This document shows, piece after piece, positions 19,005 through 26,439 of a stretch of DNA of 64,000 nucleotides. The DNA is taken from positions 62,001 through 126,000 of the forward strand of contig NZ_JAKNCT010000001.1 in assembly GCF_022134585.1 (NCBI RefSeq). The letters are read 5' to 3'. Every line of letters begins with the position of its first letter. The first letter of the stretch is position 1. The notes under the pieces were generated by a model. It did not search any database and had not been told where the DNA came from. It saw nothing but the letters and a program-made list of their open reading frames with translations. Source of the DNA: Mesosutterella porci (lineage in GTDB: Bacteria > Pseudomonadota > Gammaproteobacteria > Burkholderiales > Burkholderiaceae_F). The position numbers were made by a program, and so were the translations under genes.

Positions 19005-19886
19005 TCACTTCACATCGACGCCGAGATTCTTGCCGGGCTTGGGCGTCATGTTGTTCTTCAGGTCGTACTTCATCATGATCGCCTTGTAGGTACCGTTCTT
19101 GAAAAGCTCCTGGAAGGCGGCGAGTACGACCGGCGCGAGAGGCGAGTTCTTGGCGAACACCGCGCCCTGGTAAATATCGTTAAAGCCGTTCTTCTTGCCC
19201 ACAGCGGCAAGCTCCAGATACTGGCGGTTCTTGGAGACGAAATACGTGAGCGGGGCCTGCGAGGAGAAGAAGGCGTCGGCGCGCCCGGAGCGCACCGCCA
19301 GAGCCGAAGTGGTCTGAGTGTCGAAGGACAGCACCGTGACCGGCGGCTTCTTCGCCTTGACGCAGACTTCCGAGGCCTTGCGGATCACGCGCTCGGCCGA
19401 GCCGCCCGCCATCACCGAAATGCGGTGGCCGCAGGTGTCCTCAAGTCCGTTGATCTTGAGCGGATTGCCCTTCTTCACGGCAAAGACCACGTACTCCTGG
19501 ACATAGTCGACGAAGTCGTTCTTCGCCTGGCGATTCGGATAGTCGCCGATCGGCGCAAGCGCCATGTCGTAGCGTCCGGACTGCAGTCCGATCAGGGTGG
19601 AGGAAAGCGAGGACACGTTCGTGTGCTCAATCTTCACGCCGAGAATCTCAGAGAGCGCCTTGGAGAAATCCTGCACGGCACCGGTCACCTTCTTGTCAGG
19701 GGAAACGACGCTGTAGGGAGGGAAGGAGCCGTTCACAACGTCGCGGATCACGCCCGATTTCTGGATCGAGGCGGGCAGCCGATCGTGAAGGGCCTTGTTG
19801 AATTTCTGGGCAGGAATCCCGGCGGCAAGCGCACAGGCTGCAAAGCCGGCCAGGGCCAGAGCGGCGGCTATTTTCTGGAATTTCAT
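19005..19886 (-). CDS. Polar amino acid ABC transporter substrate-binding protein (SBP_bac_3)
   Basis: Periplasmic receptor of the importer. It has a Sec signal peptide ending CALAAG and then the family pattern: GSFPPYSV, QDFSKALSEILGV, LIGLQSGRYDMALAPIGDYPNR and a second lobe with DTCGHRISVMAGGSAE. The length of 293 is normal. ATG at 19886 follows GGGAG. It is preceded by a short GC-rich stem-loop (about 19909-19932). The neighbouring amidase suggests the ligand may be an amide or amidated amino acid; that is inference. Confidence 0.92.
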   Translation of the reverse strand: MKFQKIAAALALAGFAACALAAGIPAQKFNKALHDRLPASIQKSGVIRDVVNGSFPPYSVVSPDKKVTGAVQDFSKALSEILGVKIEHTNVSSLSSTLIGLQSGRYDMALAPIGDYPNRQAKNDFVDYVQEYVVFAVKKGNPLKINGLEDTCGHRISVMAGGSAERVIRKASEVCVKAKKPPVTVLSFDTQTTSALAVRSGRADAFFSSQAPLTYFVSKNRQYLELAAVGKKNGFNDIYQGAVFAKNSPLAPVVLAAFQELFKNGTYKAIMMKYDLKNNMTPKPGKNLGVDVK

Positions 19887-19954
19887 GTTTTTTCTCCCAT
19901 TATTTCAGCCCCGGCGGTGCCCGGGGCTTTTGTCAGTCAGTTAAAGCGATGCGG

Positions 19955-20767
19955 TTACTGCGCCTTGAGTTCGGGCCGTCCGAAGCGCATGTTTTCGAGA
20001 ACCGGAAGGGCCCTGCGGGCGCGGTCGATCACGCCGCGGCTCATCTCTGCGAAAACCAGAGCCTCCTCGGCTCCGGCCCGGGCCACCGGCACCCCCAGGG
20101 GGTCGACCACCATCGAGCAGCCGATGTTCTTCGCGGAAATTTCCGAGAGCGCCGCGACATAGACCGTGTTCTCCAGCGCGCGGGCGCGGGCCATGATCTC
20201 CCAGTGCGACTCCTTCAGGGAACCGCGGACCCAGGCCGCCGGCAGCAGGAGCGCATCGGCCCCGTCGAGGGCGAGCCGCCGGGCGAGCTCCGGAAAGCGC
20301 ACGTCGTAGCAGGTCATGAGGCCGAGCTTCCAGCCGTCAACCTCGACCAGCGGCGGCACTTCGGAGCCCGGGCAGACGTTGTCGCTCTCAAGGCCGGAAA
20401 AGGCGTCGTAGAGGTGCAGCTTGCGGTAGCAGCCGAGAAGCCTGCCCTGGTCGGCCACGATGTGGATGTTCCAGACCCGGCCGTCGGAAGAGCCCGAGGG
20501 CACGTGCACGGTGCAGGACACGGCAATCGGAAGCCTGCGGGTCGCTTCAAGGATCCCGCTCACGAAGGGCCCGTCGAGCGGCTCGGCATGCTTGCGGCTC
20601 CAGGACGAGTCGGCCGGGTTCCTCGCGATCACGCCTTCGGGGAAGACGATCATGCGGGCTCCGGAGCCGCTGGCGCGCTCCATCCAGCCGGTGCACTTCC
20701 TGAGGTTCTCCTCCGAGCTTTTCTCGACGGTGATCTGCCCCAGGGCGATTTTGAAGGTATCGGACAT
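19955..20767 (-). CDS. Carbon-nitrogen hydrolase (nitrilase superfamily amidase)
   Basis: Cytoplasmic amidase that hydrolyses a small amide to acid and ammonia. The nitrilase triad is visible: Glu in VFPEG, Lys in CYRKLHLYD and nucleophile Cys in MTCYDVRFPE. The closest patterns are the deaminated-glutathione/omega-amidase (NIT) branch, but the transporter operon context argues for a catabolic substrate. At 270 residues it has the common length. It lies 24 bases after the upstream gene and 68 before the binding-protein gene, so all are probably one transcript. Confidence 0.85.
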   Translation of the reverse strand: MSDTFKIALGQITVEKSSEENLRKCTGWMERASGSGARMIVFPEGVIARNPADSSWSRKHAEPLDGPFVSGILEATRRLPIAVSCTVHVPSGSSDGRVWNIHIVADQGRLLGCYRKLHLYDAFSGLESDNVCPGSEVPPLVEVDGWKLGLMTCYDVRFPELARRLALDGADALLLPAAWVRGSLKESHWEIMARARALENTVYVAALSEISAKNIGCSMVVDPLGVPVARAGAEEALVFAEMSRGVIDRARRALPVLENMRFGRPELKAQ

Positions 20768-20791
20768 GACTGCTCCTTCGGCCTGGCGCTC

Positions 20792-21754
20792 TCAGAGCGT
20801 CTTGTAGGGGAAAAGAAAATCAGCGTCGCGCAGCTCTCCGGTGAGCTTCTGCAGGTACTGCTGGCGCGCGAACTCATTGAGCATCTCGCGGTTGGGCTCG
20901 AGCCCGATCGGGTCCCAGTCCTTGGGCAGCGCCCGGGCCATCTCGAGAAGGCTCGCGATCAGCCAGGGAGTCGACTCGAAGTACTTGCGGCGCTTGGCAA
21001 GCCACATGTCCTGGGAGCTGCGCAGCAGCTCGGCGAGCTGCCCGGGGGCCTCGGGATGGGCGTCGACGAAATCCTTCTTCATCGCGAGGATGTGGATGCC
21101 GGGCACGAAGCCCCAGCGGCCGTACCAGGCTTTTTCCTGCTCCACGAAATCGGGCTGGAGCTGGCGCAGGCCGTAGCCCTTTTCATAGAAGCCGGCGGGC
21201 ATGAAGGCCTGGAAGATAGCGTCGATTTTCCCCGCCTTGAGCAACTCCACGAGCGGAGTCTCCTCGGGATCGTGGAACACGACCCGGTTGTCCCAGAACT
21301 CGCGGCCGCGGTTCATGTCGATCTTGTCGGCCGAGGTCATGCGCGAGAGCGTCCAGCGGATCGAGTCGACCGGCACGCCCTGCTCGATGAGCAGTGCGCG
21401 CGTCCAGGTGTTGCCGCTGTCCTGCCAGCCTGAAAGTCCTATTCTCTTTCCTTCGAGCTGCTTCAGCGTGGTGAGCGGAGAGTCCTCAAGCGTGAGAATG
21501 CAGCGGTTGCGGAACCCGCGCATGATGAAAAAGGGAATGCCGATCAGATTGCGGTCATTGCCGGTATTCCTGCGCATGGCATAGCGCGACAGACTCATCT
21601 CGGCCGCCTCGCAGTCAGGGTCTTCGGCGACGTTGTCGATCAGAGACATCACGCGCGTGAGCTCCAGGTCGATCTGATCGGACTTTACGTCCTTCAGAAG
21701 AATCGGAGTCCAGAAATCCCAGTCGCGGGTTTTCATGCGAATCTTTAATGCCAT
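20792..21754 (-). CDS. Binding-protein-fold protein (4,5-dihydroxyphthalate decarboxylase-like / SsuA-NMT1 type)
   Basis: First gene of the amino acid transporter operon. The 320-residue chain has no signal peptide. It shows the pattern known from 4,5-dihydroxyphthalate decarboxylase-like proteins: AAEMSLSRYAMRR, IGIPFFIMRGFRNR, LKQLEGKRIGLSGWQDSGNTWTR. This family has the fold of periplasmic binding proteins and members are often mis-named. ATG at 21754 follows GGAG at eight bases; the longer frame to 21853 is rejected. Whether it is a decarboxylase or a cytoplasmic ligand binder cannot be settled here. Confidence 0.7.
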   Translation of the reverse strand: MALKIRMKTRDWDFWTPILLKDVKSDQIDLELTRVMSLIDNVAEDPDCEAAEMSLSRYAMRRNTGNDRNLIGIPFFIMRGFRNRCILTLEDSPLTTLKQLEGKRIGLSGWQDSGNTWTRALLIEQGVPVDSIRWTLSRMTSADKIDMNRGREFWDNRVVFHDPEETPLVELLKAGKIDAIFQAFMPAGFYEKGYGLRQLQPDFVEQEKAWYGRWGFVPGIHILAMKKDFVDAHPEAPGQLAELLRSSQDMWLAKRRKYFESTPWLIASLLEMARALPKDWDPIGLEPNREMLNEFARQQYLQKLTGELRDADFLFPYKTL

Positions 21755-22146
21755 TGCCAATCTCCAGTGATTAATCCGTCTAAGCATGCATAAAGCATGC
21801 CAAAAGGCCTTCCAGCCGCACACGCCTCCAGACAAGCCTGCGGCGGCTCCCACAGCGCAGAAAGCGGGCAGCCGGCCTCGGATTCACAGTATTTTTACGA
21901 TGCAAGTTACCGCTTTAAATTGTCCTTTTAAGGCATTATGCACCCTGTGCAGCGCATGGATCGCCCCAAGCCGGGTCTTCTAGGCTGTTTGCCCATTCCC
22001 TTTTCTTGTTATGCCACGCAGTCCTGCGCCCGGCGGCACCCCTTGATGCACCATTTCAAGGCAGAAAGAGCAGGATCTGCACCACTCTGGTGCGCGAGCC
22101 CTTCTCCTGTGCGCCCCGGCGAAACGGCCCCCTGAAGAGGCCGCCC
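21755..22146. other. Intergenic region upstream of the ABC operon and htpG
   Basis: Nearly 400 bases without a credible gene. At 21783-21800 the palindrome GCATGC is repeated directly (AAGCATGC-ATA-AAGCATGC) about 30 bases ahead of the operon start and could be an operator. An AT-rich patch at about 21887-21940 is a plausible divergent promoter region. Confidence 0.4.
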
Positions 22147-22175
22147 CTTGAAAAAGCGGTTCCCCGCCCCCATGT
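22147..22175 (+). promoter_or_regulatory. Sigma-32 heat-shock promoter of htpG
   Basis: CTTGAAA at 22147-22153 and CCCCATGT at 22168-22175, 14 bases apart, match the RpoH consensus CTTGAAA / CCCCATNT at every defined position. This directly supports heat-shock control of htpG. Confidence 0.9.
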
Positions 22176-22190
22176 AAACACTTATCTCAA

Positions 22191-22210
22191 GAAGACGCGC
22201 GCGCGTCTTC
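22191..22210 (+). promoter_or_regulatory. Perfect 20-bp palindrome in the htpG 5' leader
   Basis: GAAGACGCGC is followed immediately by its reverse complement. It lies in the transcript between the sigma-32 promoter and the ribosome site (AAAGAAAGGA, 22218-22227). As RNA it can form a stable hairpin just before the ribosome site. It could protect the message or tune translation with temperature; this is inference. Confidence 0.55.
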
Positions 22211-22235
22211 CGCTTCAAAGAAAGGACATCGATTC

Positions 22236-24143
22236 ATGACTGCACAGGTTCACGGTTTTCAGACTGAAGTCACCAAGCTGCTGAAGCTGCTCGCCAATTC
22301 GCTTTACTCCAACAAGGAAGTCTTCCTGCGGGAGCTGATCTCGAACGCCTCGGACGCCGTCGACAAGCTGCGCTTTCTTTCCATCACGAGCCCCGAGCTC
22401 ACAAAGGACGACCCCAATTTCTGGATCCGGGTCCGGGCCGATGAAAAGGCGGGCACTCTCACGATCTCCGACAACGGCATCGGCATGACGCTCAATGAAG
22501 CGAACGAGCATCTCGGGACGATCGCAAAGTCGGGCACCGAGGAATTCTTCAAGAATCTTTCGAAGGACCAGGCCAAGGCCTCGCAGCTCATAGGCCAGTT
22601 CGGCGTGGGCTTCTACAGCGCCTTCATCGTGGCCGACCGCGTCACGGTGCTCTCGCGTGCGGCTGGCTCGAAGCCCGAAGAGGGCGTGCGCTGGAGCTCG
22701 GACGGCAGCGGCACCTATGAGTCCGAGAACATCACGCGCAACGAGCGCGGAACCGACGTCGTGCTGCACCTGAAAGACTCGGAAAAGGAGTTCCTGAACG
22801 AATGGACGCTGCGCGAGACAATCACGCGCTACTCCGACCACATCTCCACGCCGGTGCTGCTCTGGTGCGAAAAGCACGAGCCGGCCTCGGAAAAAGACGG
22901 GGAGAAGAAGGAAGACAAGCCCGTCTGGGGCTGGGAGCAGGTGAACGACGCGAAGGCGCTCTGGACCCTCGCCCCCAAGGACGTGAAGGACGAGCAGTAC
23001 ATCGCCTTCTACAAGCATCTCACGCATGACTACGGCGACCCCCTCACCTGGGCGCACAACCGGGTCGAGGGTGACCTCGAGTACATTTCTCTGCTCTACA
23101 TTCCGAAGGAAGCGCCCTGGGACCTGTATTCGCGCGATGAGAAGCACGGCCTCAAGCTCTACGTCCAGCGCGTGTTCATCATGGACAACAGCGAGGAGTT
23201 CCTGCCGAACTACCTGCGCTTCGTGAAGGGCCTGGTGGACACCACCGCGCTCGACCTCAACGTCTCGCGCGAGCTGCTGCAGAAGAGCCCCGTCACGAGG
23301 AAGCTGAAGCGCGCCCTCACGAAGCGGGCTCTGTCGATGATTGAGAAGCTTGCCGCCGACAAAGACAAGTATCAGATCTTCTGGAGCCAGTACGGCCGCG
23401 TCATGAAGGAGGGGCCGATCGAGGATCCCTCGGATCGCGAGCAGGTGATGAAGCTGCTGCGCTTCGCCTCCACGAAGTCCGGAACTGCGGCCCAGACGGT
23501 GAGCCTCGAGGACTACATCGCCCGGATGCCCGAAAAGCAGAAGAACATCTATTACCTCACCGCGGGCAGCTACGAGGCGGCGGCCAACTCCCCGTACCTC
23601 GAGACGCTGAGGAAGAAGGGAATCGAGGTGCTTCTGCTCACCGACCGCGTCGACGAATGGCTGATGGGCAACGTGCGCGATTTCGAAGGCCACAGCTTCG
23701 TGCCCGCCACGGCCTCCGACCTGCAGCTGGGAGACCTGGCCGACAAGGACGATCAGAAGAAGAAGGATGAGGCCGAAAAGGACAACAAGGGCGTCGTGGA
23801 GCGCCTGAAGAAGGCCCTCGAGGGGAAAGTGACTAACGTGCGGATCTCAACCCGGCTCGTGGACTCCCCCTCCTGCATTGTGGGCGAGCAGGACCAGATG
23901 CTCACGCCTCAGATGCGCCGCATGCTCGAGGCCGCGGGCCAGAGCGTCCCGGAGGAGAAGTTCACCCTCGAAATCAACCCCGAGCACCCGCTGATCCGCC
24001 AGGCCGCGGACGAAACCGACGAGGCTCGCTTCGGCAAATGGGCTGACTTCATTTACGGGCAGGCGCTGCTGGCCGACCAGGGGTCCCTGAAGGACCCGAG
24101 CTCGTTCGTGAAGATCATGAATGAGCTGATTCTGAAGAAGTAA
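22236..24143 (+). CDS. htpG: Molecular chaperone HtpG (Hsp90)
   Basis: Bacterial Hsp90, an ATP-dependent dimeric chaperone in the cytoplasm. The N-terminal GHKL ATPase has ELISNASDAVDKLR, DNGIGM and GQFGVGFYSAF. The middle domain carries the catalytic arginine region (NVSRELLQ), followed by the C-terminal dimerisation domain. At 635 residues it is full length. ATG at 22236 follows AAAGGA. It is controlled by the sigma-32 promoter and leader palindrome just upstream and ends in a strong terminator. Confidence 0.98.
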   Translation: MTAQVHGFQTEVTKLLKLLANSLYSNKEVFLRELISNASDAVDKLRFLSITSPELTKDDPNFWIRVRADEKAGTLTISDNGIGMTLNEANEHLGTIAKSGTEEFFKNLSKDQAKASQLIGQFGVGFYSAFIVADRVTVLSRAAGSKPEEGVRWSSDGSGTYESENITRNERGTDVVLHLKDSEKEFLNEWTLRETITRYSDHISTPVLLWCEKHEPASEKDGEKKEDKPVWGWEQVNDAKALWTLAPKDVKDEQYIAFYKHLTHDYGDPLTWAHNRVEGDLEYISLLYIPKEAPWDLYSRDEKHGLKLYVQRVFIMDNSEEFLPNYLRFVKGLVDTTALDLNVSRELLQKSPVTRKLKRALTKRALSMIEKLAADKDKYQIFWSQYGRVMKEGPIEDPSDREQVMKLLRFASTKSGTAAQTVSLEDYIARMPEKQKNIYYLTAGSYEAAANSPYLETLRKKGIEVLLLTDRVDEWLMGNVRDFEGHSFVPATASDLQLGDLADKDDQKKKDEAEKDNKGVVERLKKALEGKVTNVRISTRLVDSPSCIVGEQDQMLTPQMRRMLEAAGQSVPEEKFTLEINPEHPLIRQAADETDEARFGKWADFIYGQALLADQGSLKDPSSFVKIMNELILKK

Positions 24144-24220
24144 CCGCCCGCCCTGAAGGGGGCGGAGCAGGAGCTGTTTCCGCAGGCGCAAGCCTCCGGA
24201 AGCGGCCCCCGCCTGAGACC

Positions 24221-24257
24221 GGAGCCCGGGGATTCAAGTCCCCGGGCTCCGTTTTTT
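24221..24257 (+). terminator. Terminator of htpG
   Basis: A perfect 12-bp stem (24221-24232 with 24239-24250, six-base loop) is followed by six Ts at 24252-24257. Confidence 0.95.
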
Positions 24258-24279
24258 GTCCCTCGGTTCCGGCCTGCCG

Positions 24280-25200
24280 CTATTCGATCATCGGAGGAAT
24301 ATGGGTTTCGGTGCGGATCAGCAGGATCGGGACGTTGCCCTGGGCGGCCACGTGCGTGGCCACGGATCCCATGACCGCCGACTTGAAGTTGCCGTAGCCG
24401 TGAGAGCCCATGACGATGAGGTCGAGCCGGTTCTCCTCGGCATAGTCCGCGATCTGGTCGGCGGGATCTCCCGTGAGGCACACCTCCTTCACCTTGAGGC
24501 CGGCGGCCTTGAAGATCGGGCGGACCGTCTTCATCGCGTCGACAAAGTCCTCGTACTGGATGAGCTTCATGTCCTTTTTCGTAAGCTTCTCGTTTGAAAC
24601 CGCGGCGACGACCGAGTAGTACTCCTTGTCGAGCGTGGTGACGACATTGATCGCGTGGAACTTCGCACCCTGTCCGAAAAGCTCGAGATGACCGACCACG
24701 TAGCGGGCCGCGGCCTGGCCGTACTCCGAACCGTCCACGGCGATCGCGACGCGGAGCGCGTCCTTGCGCGGTTCCTCCTTGCCCCTCACGATGAGAACGG
24801 GGGTGCGTGTGCGCGCGAGGACTTCCGTGGTCACCGAGCCGAGGATCAGGCCGGCGAAAGCCGAAAGGCCGCGCGAGCCCATCAGGATGAGGTCCGGCTT
24901 CTCGCGGGCAACGACCTCGGCGATCTGCTCGGCGGGGTCCCCCACAGCCTTCTGCTCGGTGAAGTCGACGCCCTCGGCCCGCAGCACCCGGCGCGCCGGG
25001 GCAAGCGCGCGCTCGGCCTCGGCGTCGTAGTAGGCCTGCTCGTCGCCCCTCACCAGAAGCCTGCGAATGGCCGACAGGGGCTGCTGAACAGTAAGGAGGA
25101 CAAGCTGCGGGTGGGCCCCGCGCAGAGAGGTGCGCGATACAAAGAACTCAACGGCGTTGGTGCTGCAGGCGCTGCCGTCGGTGGGAAGGAGAATTTTCAT
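24280..25200 (-). CDS. Tandem universal stress protein (UspA family)
   Basis: Cytoplasmic stress protein with two UspA domains, about residues 1-150 and 155-306. Each begins with the family strand (KILLPTDGS; LRVAIAVDGSEYG) and ends with an ATP-binding-type G-x2-G-x9-G(S/T) loop (LILMGSRGLSAFAGLILGSVT; LIVMGSHGYGNFKSAVMGSVA). It is therefore an E-type, nucleotide-binding form. ATG at 25200 has a moderate ribosome site. It is convergent with htpG. Confidence 0.92.
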   Translation of the reverse strand: MKILLPTDGSACSTNAVEFFVSRTSLRGAHPQLVLLTVQQPLSAIRRLLVRGDEQAYYDAEAERALAPARRVLRAEGVDFTEQKAVGDPAEQIAEVVAREKPDLILMGSRGLSAFAGLILGSVTTEVLARTRTPVLIVRGKEEPRKDALRVAIAVDGSEYGQAAARYVVGHLELFGQGAKFHAINVVTTLDKEYYSVVAAVSNEKLTKKDMKLIQYEDFVDAMKTVRPIFKAAGLKVKEVCLTGDPADQIADYAEENRLDLIVMGSHGYGNFKSAVMGSVATHVAAQGNVPILLIRTETHIPPMIE

Positions 25201-25344
25201 ATCAGCTTCTTAAGGGAAACTCAAAGCCGCCGGCGCTTTCCCGCTTCTGGAAAATCGCCGGCGGGGCGGCTCTATTTTATCTTTTTCAGAGGGCTGACTC
25301 CGGGGCCCCTCGCCGCCTGCGCCGCACGGCTCCCCAAAGCGCAT

Positions 25345-25383
25345 AAAAAACCGCCGCTGTCCCCTGAAGGACAAACGGCGGTC
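25345..25383 (-). terminator. Terminator of the Ala/Lys-rich protein gene
   Basis: On the minus strand an interrupted stem (ACCGCCG with CGGCGGT, inner GTCC with GGAC) is followed by six Ts (25350-25345). Confidence 0.8.
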
Positions 25384-25410
25384 TGAAGAAACCTCTGACT
25401 TAAGCAGAGA

Positions 25411-25689
25411 TTACTTGGCAGCGGCGGCAGAAGCAGCCGGAGAGGCTTCCTCAGCCATCTTGGCAGCCTTCTTAGCAGCCTTCTTCGGGGCCTTCTTGGC
25501 AGCCTTGGCCTTCGGGGCAGCCTTCTTGGCGGCCTTCTTCACAGCCTTCTTGGCAGCGGGAGCAGGAGCAGCAGCGGCCGGAGAAGCGGCAGCGTCAGCA
25601 GCAGCGGAAGCAGCGGCAGAGGGGGCCGGAGCGGCGAAAGCAGCGCCAGCGGCGAGAATGGAAGCAAGAACGAGAACCTTCTTGAACAT
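25411..25689 (-). CDS. Secreted Ala/Lys/Pro-rich, histone-H1-like protein
   Basis: A 92-residue protein with a clear Sec signal peptide (FKKVLVLASILAAGAAFAAP). An Ala/Ser/Pro stretch follows, then a basic block of KKA/KAAK repeats (residues ~46-82) and an acidic/Ala tail. The basic repeats resemble histone H1 C-termini and bacterial AlgP/HctB-like proteins. Those act on DNA in the cytoplasm, whereas this one should be exported. ATG at 25689 follows GGAG. It has its own terminator and no obvious operon partner. It might bind extracellular DNA, lipopolysaccharide or the cell wall; function is unknown. Confidence 0.75.
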   Translation of the reverse strand: MFKKVLVLASILAAGAAFAAPAPSAAASAAADAAASPAAAAPAPAAKKAVKKAAKKAAPKAKAAKKAPKKAAKKAAKMAEEASPAASAAAAK

Positions 25690-26068
25690 TTTGAATCACT
25701 CCAAATATTTTGTAATCTGTGTGGTCTCCAGCCTCTTCTTATTTTCGGGCTGTCCACGGAGCGAATATTAGGCTTGCGGCCTGACCTCAGCTTGAGAACA
25801 AACACTAAGCCCCATACCGCAAACAGGCGAGCTCCAGCTGCCGAAGCCGCCCCGCTCCCCGCCCTGGCAGAGCTTTCCCGCAGAAAAAAAATTTCCGGGG
25901 CGCCTCCTCCTTCCACCGGCAGGCCGCCTGACCGCCCGGAAGAAACCGGCGCCGATTCCGCCCTCCCTCGGAGCGCTTTGCGCCGGCCGCGCGTCCTCGC
26001 GGCTGCGCCTTGCGCAGGAGCTGCCCCCGTGATAGAAAGGCTCTTCAGCACCGGGAGAAACCAGAGTC
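25690..26068. other. Divergent intergenic region
   Basis: About 380 bases between two divergent genes. No RNA gene or repeat is recognised. TAATAT near 25767 on the minus strand is a possible -10 box for the Ala/Lys-rich protein, without a well-spaced -35. Confidence 0.3.
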
Positions 26069-26428
26069 ATGAGTTCCAAAAAAGAAAAGCTCAGCTGGGC
26101 CGATTTCAAGAAAGCGTGGTCTGAAAAAGCAATCGTCGTCTCGGTCGACCCCTACAAGGCCATGAAGGCCTGGAAAGACGGCCTCATCCACACCTGGGCC
26201 CAGGCCGTCTGGAGCCTGGGTGCACTGTGCGTTCCTGCGGGCTGCCTCCTCGCCTTTTTCTACGGCTGGTGGTGGGTCCTCACGGGACTGGCGGCCTTCC
26301 TCGCGCTGCACCTGTGGTCCCAGCACCTGCGCTCCAGTGCGCTCACCCGCGCGATTCTCGAAGACGAGCGGCTCTACAGGATCGCGGTGGACAGCGGCTG
26401 GGTGCGGATCAGCCGCCTTCGTTCCTGA
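26069..26428 (+). CDS. Small two-helix membrane protein, unknown function
   Basis: A 119-residue protein that I do not recognise. It has a charged N-terminal third (residues 1-45), two hydrophobic segments (about 46-65 and 67-82, rich in Trp), and a basic C-terminal tail. ATG at 26069 has a moderate GGGAG site. Only 11 bases separate its stop from the start of the sensor kinase, so it is probably the first gene of the regulatory operon. It might modulate the kinase or anchor a partner; this rests on position alone. Confidence 0.7.
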   Translation: MSSKKEKLSWADFKKAWSEKAIVVSVDPYKAMKAWKDGLIHTWAQAVWSLGALCVPAGCLLAFFYGWWWVLTGLAAFLALHLWSQHLRSSALTRAILEDERLYRIAVDSGWVRISRLRS

Positions 26429-26439
26429 GGCCGGGGGCC

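Noticed and set aside
22215-23693. A 492-codon minus-strand frame opposite htpG
   Set aside because: HtpG on the plus strand is unambiguous and full length; the antisense frame results from GC-rich third positions.
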